A stretch of 64,000 nucleotides of DNA from assembly GCA_023515795.1 (NCBI GenBank), contig JALGPX010000040.1, positions 1 through 64,000 on the forward strand. The letters are read 5' to 3'. The first letter of the stretch is position 1. Every line of letters starts with the position of its first letter. Position numbers and translations under genes: made by a program. A model generated the notes under the pieces. The model did not search any database, had not been told where the DNA came from, and saw only the letters and a program-made list of their open reading frames with translations. The DNA is from Amoeboaphelidium occidentale. Lineage: Eukaryota > Aphelidiomycota > Aphelidea. Positions 61,601 through 64,000 of the stretch are shown here, piece after piece.

Positions 61601-62628
61601 TCTCAAAATGTCCTCAAATCAAGCTCATAAAAACGCGAGGAAAAATAACACCGGATTAGACACAGAAGTCACAATTACAAATTTACAGACTGTTGTCAAT
61701 ACTGTTATGGGAATTTCAAGACATGCTGCCTACTTGATTGAAACTTCTGCAATTGCATCAACAAAGAAGATTGCTGTTGGAGGAGGCGGAGAATTGTATC
61801 TCGCAACTGTTATGGACCCTACTTTACGAAACAAGATTGGAAAAACAGTTATTCAGAAAATTGTATTCGTGAATAATGAAGCAGCCAAATATGCTTTTTA
61901 CCAAGAAGTTGGTATCATGATCATGTTATTACCATTTCCGAACTTTTGTCGTATACTCGCGTATACCGAGAAACCTTGTTCGATTTTACTGGAATATTAT
62001 GCTGATGGTTCTCTAAGCGAGTGGCTAAGAACCAGAAAATGCACACGAGCAATCGCATTGAAAGTTTTAAAGGAGATATCACAAGGACTGAACGTGATGC
62101 ACTCACATTACTTGGCACATTGTGATTTGAAATCTCAGAACGTTTTAGTTAAAGTTTTGAATGGGATTCCAACCTGTTTCATCACAGACTTTGGTATTAC
62201 TCAAATTCTTTCGGAAGCTATCATTGCTGCAAAAGCTTTCCACATCATCAACTTGAGAGGGCTTTCAGTACATTATGCCTCACCTGAAGCTTTCAAGAGT
62301 TTTAGAACCAAGAATTACAGCAAGACAAATTTCAAGATGTTTGATGTTTACTCATTTGGGTNACGTTTTAGTTAAAGTTTTGAATGGGATTCCAACCTGT
62401 TTCATCACAGACTTTGGTATTACTCAAATTCTTTCGGAATCTATCATTGCTGCGAAGAGTTTTCACATAATGAACCTGAGAGGACTTTCAGTACATTATG
62501 CCTCACCAGAAGCTTTCAAGAGTTTTAGAACCAAGAATTACAGCAAGACAAATTTCAAGATGTTTGATGTTTACTCATTTGGGTGTTTGGCTTATGAAGT
62601 TCAAAGCAGTAAAACGCCATGGACCTGA
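58662..62628 (+). CDS. Predicted receptor kinase with WD40 ectodomain
   Basis: Exons 58662-59118, 59153-59890, 59922-60161, 60195-60308 and 60343 onward; introns 34, 31, 33 and 34 nt, all phase 1. Collapsing the duplicated segment at 62362 gives 1,203 residues. A signal peptide (MNQKLLGTCLLLAFLSCIIA) precedes WD40-like units with at least twelve WN/WD/WS strand ends, such as ILVWNLESGS, IILWNPKTGE and IRRWNTISGK. A membrane helix (WMIVVFAILGLVILILSSVF, about 915-938) is followed by a kinase: GGGGELYLA loop, Lys in VIQKIV, Glu in YQEVG, HCDLKSQNVLV (Cys for Arg, non-RD), DFG, and SPE. The frame stops after SSKTPWT, before the end of a normal C-lobe. No fungal family with this order is known to me. 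Confidence 0.8.
62140..62584. repeat. 222-bp direct duplication around a single N inside the kinase
   Basis: Bases 62140-62361 and 62363-62584 cover the same HCD-to-subdomain-IX part of the kinase, separated by one N. They differ at about eleven positions (near 5 percent), with at least three residue changes (Ala to Ser twice, Ile to Met). The divergence is higher than at the other gaps. The right side may therefore come from a paralogous copy instead of an allele. Confidence 0.85.
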
Positions 62629-63125
62629 AAAGAGTTGTAAAGATGCTTAATTATATTTGAATAGAGTCCTTTGAGATAACATGATGCGTCAAGGGTTTAA
62701 GCGCTGTGAATGTTCATGTTCGCAGCTTTCTTTCTTCCGAATTTCCAAACAGGCTTTTCTGTATCACTAGATCCGCGATTAGAGTAATGTCACAGCTAAT
62801 ATCCTCAGTATCAATCCTAAAGCCATTTTTTCGCTCCACAGTGGATGAAAACAGTGAGCGTGTGACCGAAGCAAAAGAAGAATGCCGAAGAAGGCCAAAG
62901 CTGCAAGCAAGGCAATCTCATTAAGTATCATTGTTAAAAAATTGAAACAGATAAGTAAGTGATCGTGAATGAGACTATGATCGAGTCCCACGACTAGTTG
63001 ATAATAGAAAACCTTTACTTTATTCATAAAGATCAGTCTTTACTCGAGGAATAGACTTTAAAATAGTTGGGAACTGTCGCCCGCTTAAATTTCAGCAAAC
63101 TTGCTTGTCTTTTCAACAACCGTGG
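62629..63125 (+). other. Intergenic region with a possible remnant of the kinase C-lobe
   Basis: About 500 bp between the kinase stop and the next WD40 gene. A plus-strand frame at 62706-62924 contains VMSQLISSVSILKPFFRSTV followed by Asp-Glu, which resembles kinase subdomain XI (LIxxC...P..RPTV.E) with Ser in place of the usual Pro. It is out of frame with the kinase above and no splice model bypasses the TGA after PWT. It may be the decayed or mis-assembled end of the kinase. Confidence 0.4.
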
Positions 63126-64000
63126 ATGAAACTTCAAGACATTCTCAAGTGCTTGGTCCCAGCTGTGATAAGCCTATTGATCACAACTTTAGAACATGAG
63201 AAGAGCTTCCTTTTACAAGATGGTGCTTCCATAGTCAACACAATCGCCTTTTACAAAGACTCATTACTTTACACATCTTCCAATGATATTGTACAGAAAG
63301 ATATTGAAACCGGTTTAATCCAGAGAACATTCAGAGCTCACACCGGCACTATATACACTTTCATCGTTACTGATGATTTTAAAATGATCTCTTCGGCTTG
63401 GGACGATATGATCATAGTTTGGAGTTTGGAATCCGGCTCAGTCATGAAAAGGATTTGGCTCAAACCGCCCAACACTCAGCTTATGACTATATCATACCAG
63501 AGTGATCAGTTATATGTTGGTGGCTTGGATAAAAAGCTCAGACAAGTTGATCTTGTCACAGATAAAGTTGTGATCATGAAGAGTAACCAGATAACGGTCA
63601 TTAATTGATTTTCGTAGGCTACGGCGTTGACATATCTGCTGTTCTAGCAGTTGATGACAACTTGTATGTTGGCAAGACATATGACTCTACTCTTTTAGAA
63701 AAGATTTATATTCCTAACTCAAGCTTGATGTTGATATTTGAAGGGCATATCAGCTCGGTCGTGGTGCTCTATTACTCGAAATCAATGCTTTTCTCAGGAT
63801 CTGTTGATAGAAATATTATCAGCTGGAATGCAGAAAATGGTGCGCTGATCAGAATGTTTCAGCGACATTCGGATTTCGTATTATCATTGGTGGTTAATAA
63901 TGATGAACTTTACTCGACTGGGGCAGATAGACAAATTTTCCAATGGGATATAAACGATGGGATGATTAAAAGGATTTTTCCAATTACTCACACTGGCGCT
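63126..64000 (+). CDS. Tandem paralogue of the WD40 receptor kinase, 5' part
   Basis: Exon 63126-63582, a 35-nt intron, then an exon from 63618 that runs off the window. The first exon is 457 nt and ends in phase 1, exactly as in the gene before it. The protein starts MKLQDILKCLVPAVISLLIT, a signal peptide or anchor. It continues EHEKSFLLQDGAS and NDIVQKDIETGLIQRTFRAH, nearly matching the corresponding segments of the upstream gene. WD40 strand ends include IIVWSLESGS, IISWNAENGA and IFQWDINDGM. The transmembrane and kinase parts would lie beyond the window and are inferred only from the paralogue. Confidence 0.82.

Overview
The window looks like part of a compact, intron-poor nuclear genome from an early-diverging fungus, most likely a chytrid. 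Fungal markers include an Rcf2-type respiratory factor, a Mob2/Furry (RAM/MOR) pair, Pus4, an Mtm1-type carrier, septin and formin. A TRAP-beta subunit, a MARCH-type ligase and receptor-kinase-like genes argue against yeasts and most Dikarya. The standard genetic code is used. The introns I could place are 31-58 nt, with GTAWGN-like donors and short TAG/CAG acceptors. Neighbouring genes often lie within a few bases of each other.

Layout. 1-5 kb: an assembly-duplicated fragment, a signal-peptide ankyrin protein (-), tubulin cofactor A (+), a Mob2-type kinase activator (-) and a p47/Shp1 Cdc48 adaptor (-). 5-13 kb: a single-exon Furry/Tao3/Mor2 giant. 13-21 kb: COP9 subunit 3, PEX16, TRAP-beta (with an assembly gap), a helical-repeat protein, a mitochondrial Mtm1/SLC25A39 carrier, an unknown protein and a MADS-box factor. 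21-30 kb: PAN2, a septin and a diaphanous-type formin. 30-40 kb: Pus4, an ABCG half transporter, Tah18 diflavin reductase, an isochorismatase-like protein, an Rcf2-like protein, a small coiled-coil protein, an uncertain membrane protein, 3-hydroxyacyl-CoA dehydrogenase and the Atm1 exporter. 40-51 kb: an F-box/ankyrin protein (with a gap), a MARCH-type membrane ligase, a PX-BAR sorting nexin and a 2,087-residue ankyrin/coiled-coil protein.

The last 13 kb is the unusual part. A predicted trifunctional enzyme (nucleotidyltransferase + EcbF/BcbF-type HAD phosphatase + APH/choline-kinase-like phosphotransferase) is divergent from a nucleotide-sugar transporter fused to a large predicted lumenal domain. 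Together they suggest an uncharacterised route for making and delivering an activated, probably phosphorylated, sugar. After them come a secreted LRR-like protein and two tandem genes with the same start: signal peptide, then WD40 repeats. The first of these can be followed through at least twelve WD40-like units, a single transmembrane helix and a cytosolic kinase domain of non-RD (HCD) type. A receptor kinase with an extracellular WD40 ectodomain is an architecture I do not know from fungi.

Two cautions. All four runs of N are flanked by near-identical direct repeats, so the assembly has unmerged contig ends at those places, one of them inside the kinase domain. Functional names come from reading motifs and remembered family features, not from database searches.
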